Shown: positions 1 through 5,509 of the stretch, piece by piece | How positions within the stretch are numbered: the first letter of the stretch is position 1 | Layout: each line of letters begins with the position of its first letter | Source: Pyrobaculum sp. | GTDB lineage: Archaea; Thermoproteota; Thermoprotei; Thermoproteales; Thermoproteaceae | Assembly: GCA_022759345.1 (NCBI GenBank) | Contig: JAEMPK010000023.1 | Coordinates: forward strand, 1-5,509 | Direction: 5' to 3' | Length of the DNA: 5,509 bases | Notes under the pieces: generated by a model | Told to the model about the DNA's origin: nothing | Seen by the model: the letters and a program-made list of their open reading frames with translations, nothing else | The model's database searches: none | Made by a program: the position numbers and the translations under genes

Positions 1-941
1 ACCCTAGCTAATGTAAAAGCAAGCTTCTGTAAAAAGCCAGGTATAACCCTCATCACTCCAGGCCACAAAGAGCCAGCAACAAAGGGGGCAGACGCCTCGT
101 CGATCTCCCTCACCTCTCCCTCTGTGAGCGTAAGACGGGTCGCCTCCACCACTTCTCTTGCCTGCGTTGTGTTCTTTATGCCGGGTATGGGGTACGCCCC
201 CTTGGCCGCGTGCCAGGCCAACACCACAGCGGCCGGGCTGGCTCCCCGCCGCTCTGCGATCCTCCTTATAGTCGCGACGACCCTCCTGCCCTCGGGGGTC
301 TGCGCCCTCTTCACGGCCGGGTCCAGCGCCCTAGCCCTATCGCGCCCCACCGCCTCCTTCACTGCGGCGCCTTTAGCCAAGGGGCTCCAAGCGATCACCA
401 CAAACCCCAGCCGCTTTCCGGCCTCTAGGAGCGGCTCGGCGGCCCGGTGAAGCGGGTTGTACACCACCTGGTCGGAGACCAGCTCATACTTCTTGGCGCA
501 GGTCTTCGCCTTCTCCATAAGCCCCAGGTCGAAGTTGCTGACGCCGATCTCCGCCGTGAGCCCCCTCTCCACGGCCTTCTCCATGTCTCTAATCACCTTA
601 CATATGGGCACGTAGAACGGCGGAGGCCAGTGGAGCTGGAGGAGGTCGATCCTGCCCAGCCTCCTTCTGCTTCTCTCCGCGCTTTTCAGCACCCTGTTCC
701 AGTGGAACCCGGCGACCTTCGTCGCCACAACGACGTGGGGCCTGTCCCTCACCAGCTCGCCCACGAACTCCTCGCTACGGCCGTTGCCGTACACCTCCGC
801 CGTGTCGATAAAGTTTATGCCGTTGTCCAGCGCATATTCATACGCCTTCTTCAGCTCGAAGAAGTCCACCGTCCAGGCCCCGCCGCCTGCCTGCCAAGCT
901 CCAAGGCCCACTCTGCCTACCTCTAGGCTACCGATTTTCAC
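1..941 (-). CDS. Aldo/keto reductase, NADPH-type (C-terminal end beyond the window)
   Basis: The leftward frame is open from a GTG at 941-939 to the window edge: 313 codons and no stop. It is a soluble TIM-barrel oxidoreductase that should interconvert aldehydes or ketones and alcohols with NAD(P)H. The full catalytic tetrad is visible: Asp46 and Tyr51 in FIDTAEVYGNGRSEE, Lys75 in VVATKV, and His104 in DLLQLHW. Further family marks are GVSNF (133-137), a QVVYNPLHR strand (158-166), AWSPLAKG (184-191) and the cofactor-binding IPGIKN region (252-257). Family members are usually about 280-340 residues, so little is probably missing. The GTG start is chosen because the next residues, KIGSLEVGRVGLGAWQ, match the usual family N-terminus and no start codon lies upstream before in-frame stops. 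No Shine-Dalgarno site precedes it; a weak CTTAATAG box at 968-961 could give a leaderless transcript. It follows the ligase gene by 22 bases on the same strand, so co-transcription is likely. The substrate cannot be read from sequence. Confidence 0.93.
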   Translation of the reverse strand, partial: MKIGSLEVGRVGLGAWQAGGGAWTVDFFELKKAYEYALDNGINFIDTAEVYGNGRSEEFVGELVRDRPHVVVATKVAGFHWNRVLKSAERSRRRLGRIDLLQLHWPPPFYVPICKVIRDMEKAVERGLTAEIGVSNFDLGLMEKAKTCAKKYELVSDQVVYNPLHRAAEPLLEAGKRLGFVVIAWSPLAKGAAVKEAVGRDRARALDPAVKRAQTPEGRRVVATIRRIAERRGASPAAVVLAWHAAKGAYPIPGIKNTTQAREVVEATRLTLTEGEVREIDEASAPFVAGSLWPGVMRVIPGFLQKLAFTLAR

Positions 942-963
942 AAGAGGCTGTAGGAAATTACTA

Positions 964-2712
964 TTAAGCCTTAGCGGCGCTTGTCTGCAACTTCTTCAAC
1001 TCTTCCGCTTTTAACTCCCGTTTCAGTATCTTACCCACGGCAGACTTGGGCAACTCGTCTCTGAACTCAACTGCGCGCGGTCTCTTGTAGTGGGCCAGCT
1101 TGTCCTCGGTCCACTTGATGATGTCCTCGGCGGTGACCTTGCCCTTGCATTCGTCCTTCAGCACTATGAAGGCCTTCGGTATCTCGCCGGCTTCTGGATG
1201 CGGCACGCCGATGACCGCGACCTCCTTTACGCAGGGGTGCTGGTACAGCACTTCCTCTATCTCTCTGCTGAAGACCGAGTATCCCTTGTACTTAATCATG
1301 TCTTTCTTCCTATCCACCACGTAGAAGTACCCCTCCTCGTCCATGTAGCCCATGTCGCCGGTCCTGAACCACAGCAGGCCGCAGCACTGGAAGAAGGCTT
1401 GGGCGTTTTCCTCAGGTCTGTTGTGGTAGCCCTTAAACACCTGTGGACCCGAGATGACGATTTCGCCTGTTTGATTCGGCGGTAGAAGCTCCGGCTTGTC
1501 TGGGTCGGCTATTGCGGCGTAGGTGGAGGGTATGGGGAGGCCGATGGAGCCGGCCTTGGCCTTGCCGTAGAGCGGGTTGAGGTGGGTGACCACGGCGGTT
1601 TCCGTGAGCCCGTAGCCCTCCCTAAGCACGGCGCCTGTCAGTTGTTCAAACCTCTTGGCCACCTCCACGGGCAGGGGGGCCGCGCCGGAGATGCAGAAGG
1701 CTAAGCTGCTGAGTTTAAACTGGCTAGCCTTGGGGTGGTTGATTATCATGTTGTAGAGAGTTGGGACGCCGTGCATCACGTGGACGTTATACCTCTGGAT
1801 GAGCTTCATTGCTTGCTCCACGTCGGGTCGAGGCATCACAACTACGGTGGCGCCGTCGAAGATCCCGTAGTGCATCACTGTGACTTGGCCATATATATGG
1901 TACCACGGCAGTATGCCCATCATGACAAGCCTGTTAAGGCCCCTCTTTCGCCTTACGAGGTCGTACAGAGGCTTCAGCTGTTGCAAGTTAGCTGAAATAT
2001 TGCCGTGAGTTATCTCAGCCCCCTTCGGCAGGCCTGTGGTTCCTCCGGTGTACATAAGTGCGGCGAGGTCCTTGAGGGGGTCCACGCCGGCTCTATACGA
2101 GGTGGGGCTGTACTTAAGAAGATCTCTGTAGGGGACGACTCGACCTGTGTATTGGATCTTTGGAGGTTTGAGCCGCCTCTTGGCAAGCGGCTTTATGAGA
2201 CCCGGCATGTATTCAGCAACTTCCACAACTACGACTCTGTCGAATTGATGCATCTTGGCGGCTTCTTCCACGTTTTTGTATAGGACGTCGGCGGCGAATA
2301 TCACACGGGCGCCTGCGTCTTTTGCCTGCCACGCAACTTCGCGGGGCGTATAAAGCGGGTTCATCGGCGTCACCACTGCGCCGAGCTTCAAAGCCGCGTA
2401 GTAGACGATTGGGAAGGCTGGCGTGTTTGGCATATAGAGCGCCACGGCGTCGCCCTTGCCGACGCCCCACTCCTTCAACGCCGCCGCCACCCTGTCGCTG
2501 TGGTCACCCACGGGCTTGTACGTCACTTTATTGTTGAAGTATACGTACGCAGCACCACTGCCGTTTTCCGACACTTGCTTATCTAAATACGTATATAGGG
2601 GGGCTGGCTTTATTTCGACCTCTGGGGGGACTCCCTCGTCGTAGTTCTTAGCCCATATTCTACTCTTTATGTATCTTTCAAAAACTTCAATACTTGACAT
2701 TTGTGATGACAT
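964..2712 (-). CDS. Acyl-CoA synthetase, AMP-forming (fatty-acid/medium-chain CoA ligase family)
   Basis: This 582-residue cytosolic enzyme of the ANL adenylate-forming superfamily activates a carboxylic acid with ATP to an acyl-AMP and then to acyl-CoA. The motifs occur in order: P-loop YTGGTTGLPKGAEITH (221-236), substrate-pocket region LPWYHIYGQ (268-276), SGAAPLP (342-348), YGLTET (367-372), RTGDMGY with ATP-ribose Asp453 (450-456), hinge region DRKKDMIKYKGY (467-478), and the C-terminal PKSAVGKILKRE (555-566) with the expected catalytic Lys561. The length is typical and nothing is truncated. Chain length is not predictable; long- or medium-chain acids are the usual family call. The ATG at 2712 is preferred because a TATA-like box lies about 23 bases upstream, implying a leaderless transcript; an alternative ATG at 2700 would remove four residues. 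No ribosome binding site is visible. It is transcribed divergently from the acyl-CoA dehydrogenase, thiolase and hydroxyacyl-CoA dehydrogenase genes, so it probably supplies their substrate. Confidence 0.95.
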   Translation of the reverse strand: MSSQMSSIEVFERYIKSRIWAKNYDEGVPPEVEIKPAPLYTYLDKQVSENGSGAAYVYFNNKVTYKPVGDHSDRVAAALKEWGVGKGDAVALYMPNTPAFPIVYYAALKLGAVVTPMNPLYTPREVAWQAKDAGARVIFAADVLYKNVEEAAKMHQFDRVVVVEVAEYMPGLIKPLAKRRLKPPKIQYTGRVVPYRDLLKYSPTSYRAGVDPLKDLAALMYTGGTTGLPKGAEITHGNISANLQQLKPLYDLVRRKRGLNRLVMMGILPWYHIYGQVTVMHYGIFDGATVVVMPRPDVEQAMKLIQRYNVHVMHGVPTLYNMIINHPKASQFKLSSLAFCISGAAPLPVEVAKRFEQLTGAVLREGYGLTETAVVTHLNPLYGKAKAGSIGLPIPSTYAAIADPDKPELLPPNQTGEIVISGPQVFKGYHNRPEENAQAFFQCCGLLWFRTGDMGYMDEEGYFYVVDRKKDMIKYKGYSVFSREIEEVLYQHPCVKEVAVIGVPHPEAGEIPKAFIVLKDECKGKVTAEDIIKWTEDKLAHYKRPRAVEFRDELPKSAVGKILKRELKAEELKKLQTSAAKA

Positions 2713-2730
2713 AGAAGACTCAGTAATTGA

Positions 2731-2743
2731 CTTTAAAAATATT
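2731..2743 (-). promoter_or_regulatory. TATA-like promoter box of the acyl-CoA synthetase gene
   Basis: Read on the minus strand, ATATTTTTAAAG lies with its centre about 23 bases before the ATG at 2712. This resembles an archaeal TATA box and its spacing fits a transcript that begins at or very near the start codon, a layout known to be common in Pyrobaculum. The absence of a Shine-Dalgarno site before this ATG agrees. The transcription start itself is inferred. Confidence 0.5.
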
Positions 2744-2750
2744 CCCTCAC

Positions 2751-2790
2751 TGGTATATATAGAGTTTACTTGCTAGTATATATAGAGCTT
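2751..2790 (+). repeat. Tandem 17-base direct repeat with TATATATA core (operator or duplicated promoter)
   Basis: Two copies, TGGTATATATAGAGTTTA-like at 2751-2767 and TAGTATATATAGAGCTTA-like at 2774-2790, agree at 15 of 17 positions and share GTATATATAGAG exactly (2753-2764 and 2776-2787). They repeat at a 23-base interval, about two helical turns. They sit between the divergent ligase and acyl-CoA dehydrogenase genes. Each core could act as a TATA box; alternatively the pair is a binding site for a transcription factor controlling both directions. The first copy lies 35 bases before the ATG at 2793 and the second about 30 before the ATG at 2811, but neither is ideally placed for the preferred start at 2841. 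Confidence 0.55.
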
Positions 2791-2813
2791 AAATGATTTT
2801 GACGAAACTAATG

Positions 2814-2822
2814 TTTAAATAT
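2814..2822 (+). promoter_or_regulatory. TATA-like box for the acyl-CoA dehydrogenase operon
   Basis: TTTAAATAT matches the archaeal TATA consensus and is centred about 23 bases before the ATG at 2841, the same spacing as the box before the divergent ligase gene. This supports a leaderless transcript starting at 2841. If instead the ATG at 2793 is used, this stretch is simply coding sequence, so the two interpretations exclude each other. Confidence 0.42.
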
Positions 2823-2840
2823 CAAGGCATGCAAGCGGTC

Positions 2841-4073
2841 ATGGTGTTCCCATTTGACACGATACAGGACTACTCGGTCGTGTTGACTCCGGAACACGAG
2901 ATGTTTAGGAAGGCGGTGCGTGAGTTCGTAGAGAGGGAGGTGGCGCCTAGGGCCATGGAGATAGAGGAGAAAGACGAGGTGCCTCACGACATTTTGAAGA
3001 AGATGGCGGAGCAAGGCTTCTTCGGAATTGGCATTCCCGAGAAATACGGCGGACAAGGAGGCGACCACAGGATGGCCGCCATAATGTCTGAGGAGATCTG
3101 CCGAGTTCTGCCGGGGCTCAGCGTGTACATAGGCACAAACGAGCTGTTTCTCACACCGATAATGCTCTTCGGCTCGGAGGAGCAGAAACAGAAGTACATC
3201 CCTCCGATTGCCAAGGGCGAGAAATTCGGCGCCTTCGCCGTCACCGAGCCCTGTTGCGGCTCCGACGTCGCCGGCATACAGACAAAAGCCGAAAAGGTTG
3301 GAAACAAATGGGTGATAAACGGGAGGAAGGCCTTCATCAGTAGCGCGGACGTCGCCGACTACTTCGTGGTGCTTGCCCGCACCTACCCGCCCCCCGATAA
3401 GCGGCTGAGGTACCTCGGCCTGACCTTTTTCATAGTGGAGAAAGACACGCCTGGTTTCAAGGTGGAGCAGTGCTACCACAAGATGGGCCTCCACGGCGAC
3501 CACGCCTGCGAGCTTGTGTTTGAAAACGTGGAGGTCCCCGACGAGAACAGAGTGGGCGAGGAGGGGATGGGGTTCCTCTACGCCATGGAGACCTTTGACA
3601 GGACGAGGATAGGGGTTGCGGCGCAGGCGGTCGGCATGGCCCAAGGCGCCTTTGAGATGGCGTTTAAGTACGTCCACCAGAGGCAAGCCTTCGGCGTACC
3701 TATTGCCTACTTCCAAGCTATTCAGTTCAGCCTCGTGGAGATGATGTCCAAGATATTCTCGGCACGTCTCTTGACGTACCTAGCGGCAAAGCTCGCCGAC
3801 GAGGACCGGAAGGAGTTCACTTTCGTCGCGTCGCTGGCTAAGTTCTACGCCACCGAAGTGGCGGAGGAGGTGATTTCAGAGGCAATTAACCTACACGGAG
3901 GAGTCGGCGTGATAAGAGAGACAGGCGTGGAGCGCTTCTTGAGAAGCGTCAAAATTACGCAGATATACGAAGGCGCTAATAACATCCAGAAACTTGTCGC
4001 ATATAGACAGCTGATAAGAATACTGAGGGAGAAAGGGCAGATTCCGGAGGAGGTAGCGAAGTTAGTTACATGA
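2841..4073 (+). CDS. Acyl-CoA dehydrogenase (FAD flavoprotein)
   Basis: This enzyme oxidises a saturated acyl-CoA to the trans-2-enoyl-CoA, passing electrons from FAD to an electron-transfer flavoprotein (none in view): the first oxidation of beta-oxidation. Numbered from the ATG at 2841 it has 410 residues. The N-terminal helical domain is about 15-125, the central beta domain contains the FAD/substrate segment AVTEPCCGSDVAG (133-145), and the C-terminal helical domain contains RQAFG (281-285), LHGGVGVIRE (351-360) and IYEGANNIQ (375-383). Glu377 in the last motif is the expected catalytic base, as in short- and medium-chain enzymes. Cys138-Cys139 replace the commoner Gly-Ala pair. The frame is open from an ATG at 2793 (426 residues), but MVFPFDTIQDY at 2841 looks like the family start and has a TATA-like box before it; ATGs at 2811 and 2829 are also possible. 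It shares an ATGA overlap with the thiolase gene, so the two form an operon. Acyl chain length is unknown. Confidence 0.95.
   Translation: MVFPFDTIQDYSVVLTPEHEMFRKAVREFVEREVAPRAMEIEEKDEVPHDILKKMAEQGFFGIGIPEKYGGQGGDHRMAAIMSEEICRVLPGLSVYIGTNELFLTPIMLFGSEEQKQKYIPPIAKGEKFGAFAVTEPCCGSDVAGIQTKAEKVGNKWVINGRKAFISSADVADYFVVLARTYPPPDKRLRYLGLTFFIVEKDTPGFKVEQCYHKMGLHGDHACELVFENVEVPDENRVGEEGMGFLYAMETFDRTRIGVAAQAVGMAQGAFEMAFKYVHQRQAFGVPIAYFQAIQFSLVEMMSKIFSARLLTYLAAKLADEDRKEFTFVASLAKFYATEVAEEVISEAINLHGGVGVIRETGVERFLRSVKITQIYEGANNIQKLVAYRQLIRILREKGQIPEEVAKLVT
4046..4054 (+). promoter_or_regulatory. Possible Shine-Dalgarno site for the thiolase
   Basis: GGAGGAGGT inside the end of the acyl-CoA dehydrogenase gene is complementary to the expected archaeal 16S rRNA 3' end. 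Its gap of 15 bases to the ATG at 4070 is longer than usual, so it may help rather than solely drive initiation; coupling through the ATGA overlap is the alternative. It also encodes Pro-Glu-Glu-Val, so it could be chance. Confidence 0.35.
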
Positions 4074-5248
4074 GAAAAGTCGCTGTAGTTGGCGTAGGTA
4101 CCAGTAAATTTGGTAATAGGACAGACGTCTCTCTGCCCGAGCTTGCGTGGGAGGCTGTCAAGCAAGCTTTTGACGATGCCAGAGTAGGACCTGAAGATAT
4201 ACAGGGGTTTGTGGTTGGGAACGTGGGAGGCTGGTCCTCTGAGGCTTTGCCTGCGGTGGTTGTGGGTGAGTACTGTGGTCTTGTCCCCAAGAGCGGGATA
4301 AGAGTGGAGGCGGCTTGCGCCACGGGGTCGGCCGCCGTGAGGACGGCGTATCACATGGTTGCAAGCGGCGAGGCCGATATAGTGATGGCCATAGGGGTAG
4401 AGAAGATGAACGAGTCGCCGACGCCCACCGTGGTCGAATTTATCGGCAGGGCAGGTAGCTACTTCTGGGAGTTTGAGAACTTCGGCTTGACGTTCCCCGG
4501 CTACTACGCGCTGCACGCAACGGCGTATATGCACCGATACGGCGCCACTGAGGAGGACCTTTGTAAAGTCGCCGTGAAGAACCACTACTACGGGTCGCTC
4601 AACCCCAAGGCCCAGTTCCAAAGGGCCATAACTGTGGAGGAGTGTCTTAATTCGCGCTACGTGGCGTGGCCGCTTAAGCTGTACGATAGTAGCCCCATTA
4701 CAGATGGGGCCTCTGCGGTGATCCTCGCAAGCGAGGAGGTGGCCAAGAAACTAACCGACACCCCCGTGTGGATTAAGGCAATCGGCTACGCCAACGGCAC
4801 AGCGAATTTGAGCAAGAGGCCGGACTTCACAGGGCTTGAGGCGGCGCAGGTCGCGGCCAAAATGGCCTACAAGAAGGCGGGTATAGACCCGGAGAATCCG
4901 GTGAAGTATTTCGACGTGGCTGAGGTCCACGACTGCTTCACCATAGCGGAGATAATGGCGTATGAAGACCTCGGCTTCGCCAAGAGGGGCGAGGGCTACA
5001 AGCTCATCCGCGAGGGCCAGACCTACATAGGCGGCTTAATCCCAGTCAATGTAGACGGCGGTCTGAAGGCGAAGGGTCACCCAATCGGCGCCACTGGCGT
5101 CTCAATGGTCGCTGAGCTCACGAAGCAACTTAGGCAACAGGTGGAGAAGGGCAGACAGGCGCCTATAAAAAACGGCATGGCGCTGGCGCACAACATAGGC
5201 GGAACCGGGCACTACGCCTTCGTAACAATACTGAGCTTGAGGGCGTGA
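4070..5248 (+). CDS. Thiolase, SCP2/archaeal type (acetyl-CoA C-acetyltransferase or 3-ketoacyl-CoA thiolase)
   Basis: This 392-residue cytosolic enzyme should cleave 3-ketoacyl-CoA with CoA to give acetyl-CoA, or run the reverse condensation. The nucleophile is Cys83 in VEAACATGSAAV (79-90). SCP2-type marks are AEVHDCFTIAE (284-294, with His287 and Cys289) and GHPIGATG (336-343, with His337). The C-terminal NIGGTGHYAFV (375-385) lacks the Cys-x-Gly motif of classical bacterial thiolases; in this subfamily the HDCF cysteine is thought to take that role. The ATG at 4070 overlaps the preceding stop as ATGA, and MRKVAVVGVGTSKFG is the usual family N-terminus. The next gene starts two bases after its stop. 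Archaeal thiolases of this type often work with a small DUF35 protein in the mevalonate pathway, but none is adjacent here. With acyl-CoA and 3-hydroxyacyl-CoA dehydrogenases as neighbours, a role in beta-oxidation or in splitting acetoacetyl-CoA is more likely. Confidence 0.94.
   Translation: MRKVAVVGVGTSKFGNRTDVSLPELAWEAVKQAFDDARVGPEDIQGFVVGNVGGWSSEALPAVVVGEYCGLVPKSGIRVEAACATGSAAVRTAYHMVASGEADIVMAIGVEKMNESPTPTVVEFIGRAGSYFWEFENFGLTFPGYYALHATAYMHRYGATEEDLCKVAVKNHYYGSLNPKAQFQRAITVEECLNSRYVAWPLKLYDSSPITDGASAVILASEEVAKKLTDTPVWIKAIGYANGTANLSKRPDFTGLEAAQVAAKMAYKKAGIDPENPVKYFDVAEVHDCFTIAEIMAYEDLGFAKRGEGYKLIREGQTYIGGLIPVNVDGGLKAKGHPIGATGVSMVAELTKQLRQQVEKGRQAPIKNGMALAHNIGGTGHYAFVTILSLRA
5239..5248 (+). 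promoter_or_regulatory. Shine-Dalgarno-like site for the 3-hydroxyacyl-CoA dehydrogenase
   Basis: GAGGGCGTGA overlaps the thiolase stop codon and resembles the archaeal GGAGGTGA consensus. The GAGGG part ends seven bases before the ATG at 5251, good spacing for an internal operon gene. It contrasts with the absence of such sites before the first genes of both transcripts. Confidence 0.5.
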
Positions 5249-5250
5249 CT

Positions 5251-5509
5251 ATGCCGCGCGTAGCAGTAATCGGGGCCGGCACGATGGGCCACGGCATCGC
5301 GGAGCTCTTCGCCATAGCAGGCTACGAAGTCCATCTGACGGACATATCACAAGAGATCCTCGACAAGGCGCTGAAGAGCATTGAGGAGTCTCTCAAGAAG
5401 GTTAAGGAGCGGGGACTACTAAAAGAGGACGTTTCTGCGGTTTTGTCTCGTATTAAGCCGTTTGTTAATGATGTGTGTGGGGCTGTGGGGGGTGTTGAGA
5501 TTATGGTGG
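5251..5509 (+). CDS. 3-hydroxyacyl-CoA dehydrogenase, N-terminal part (cut by the window edge; possible fusion with enoyl-CoA hydratase)
   Basis: Eighty-six codons are visible before the right edge, with no stop. The product begins with a Rossmann NAD-binding fold: a short strand MPRVAVIG, the loop GAGTMGHGIAE (GxGxxG at residues 8-13), a helix, then VHLTD (27-31), whose Asp31 at the end of the second strand suits NAD. The following helix and SRIKPFV (66-72) are typical of the 3-hydroxyacyl-CoA dehydrogenase N-domain. The enzyme oxidises 3-hydroxyacyl-CoA to 3-ketoacyl-CoA, the substrate of the thiolase encoded two bases upstream. Crenarchaeal homologues are often about 650 residues with a C-terminal enoyl-CoA hydratase domain; that cannot be seen here. 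The start is fixed by the fold, which begins at the ATG, and by the Shine-Dalgarno-like site before it. From codon 61 onward codon choice changes sharply to T-ending codons while the protein stays family-like. Confidence 0.9.
   Translation, partial: MPRVAVIGAGTMGHGIAELFAIAGYEVHLTDISQEILDKALKSIEESLKKVKERGLLKEDVSAVLSRIKPFVNDVCGAVGGVEIMV

Noticed and set aside
50..56. Minus-strand GTGATGA resembling a C box near the end of the reductase
   Set aside because: No D box follows at the right distance, and the sequence is explained as coding.
124..450. 108-codon plus-strand frame with a hydrophobic, signal-peptide-like beginning
   Set aside because: The hydrophobic stretch is the complement of the reductase coding sequence and no promoter or ribosome site precedes it.
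447..926. 159-codon plus-strand frame opposite the aldo/keto reductase
   Set aside because: Low-complexity His, Leu, Pro and Arg composition mirrors the complementary codons of the reductase; the reductase has its full catalytic tetrad.
942..963. Transcription terminator between ligase and reductase
   Set aside because: The gap is only 22 bases and has no run of T residues or hairpin on the minus strand; read-through is more likely.
2703..2740. Possible C/D box small RNA: GTGATGA matches a C box
   Set aside because: No CTGA D or D' box follows at suitable spacing, and the bases encode the ligase start region on the other strand.
2808..3716. 302-codon open frame on the minus strand, antisense to the acyl-CoA dehydrogenase
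   Set aside because: It has no recognisable motif, is rich in His, Leu, Arg and Val as expected of a shadow frame, and lies wholly opposite a gene with clear catalytic motifs.
3845..4621. 258-codon minus-strand frame spanning the dehydrogenase-thiolase junction
   Set aside because: It opposes two well-supported genes and their operon overlap, with no domain, promoter or ribosome site of its own.

Overview
The window looks like chromosomal DNA from a hyperthermophilic crenarchaeon, most likely Thermoproteaceae and probably Pyrobaculum or a close relative. This is inferred from the proteins (short archaeal acyl-CoA dehydrogenase, SCP2-type thiolase, charged thermophile-like composition), the dense gene packing, archaeal TATA-like boxes about 23 bases before start codons, and the lack of Shine-Dalgarno sites at the first genes of transcripts. 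No similarity search could be run, so the genus is a guess.

Layout. Five protein genes fill the window in two divergent blocks around one AT-rich intergenic region (about 2713-2840). The leftward block is an acyl-CoA synthetase (AMP-forming ligase, 2712-964) followed after 22 bases by an aldo/keto reductase (941-1, running off the left edge). The rightward block is an acyl-CoA dehydrogenase (best start 2841, end 4073), an SCP2-type thiolase (4070-5248, ATGA overlap with the previous gene) and the N-terminal part of a 3-hydroxyacyl-CoA dehydrogenase (from 5251, running off the right edge). No RNA gene, CRISPR array, insertion sequence or stretch over 300 bases without a gene was seen.

How the genes fit together. 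Ligase, acyl-CoA dehydrogenase, 3-hydroxyacyl-CoA dehydrogenase and thiolase are four of the core activities for activating a carboxylic acid and degrading it by beta-oxidation. The missing step, enoyl-CoA hydratase, is plausibly the C-terminal half of the truncated last gene, since archaeal homologues are often dehydrogenase-hydratase fusions. The last two enzymes could also serve crotonyl-CoA to acetyl-CoA conversion in the dicarboxylate/4-hydroxybutyrate carbon-fixation cycle known in Thermoproteales. The presence of the ligase and the acyl-CoA dehydrogenase favours fatty-acid or short-chain-acid use. No electron-transfer flavoprotein, thiolase DUF35 partner or regulator gene is in view.

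The most notable non-coding signal is a pair of near-identical 17-base direct repeats with a TATATATA core, 23 bases apart, between the divergent promoters. They are either tandem promoters or an operator for coordinated control. A second oddity is an abrupt synonymous codon-usage switch at 5431 inside the last gene. The window is otherwise ordinary metabolic DNA; I see no convincing undescribed system.
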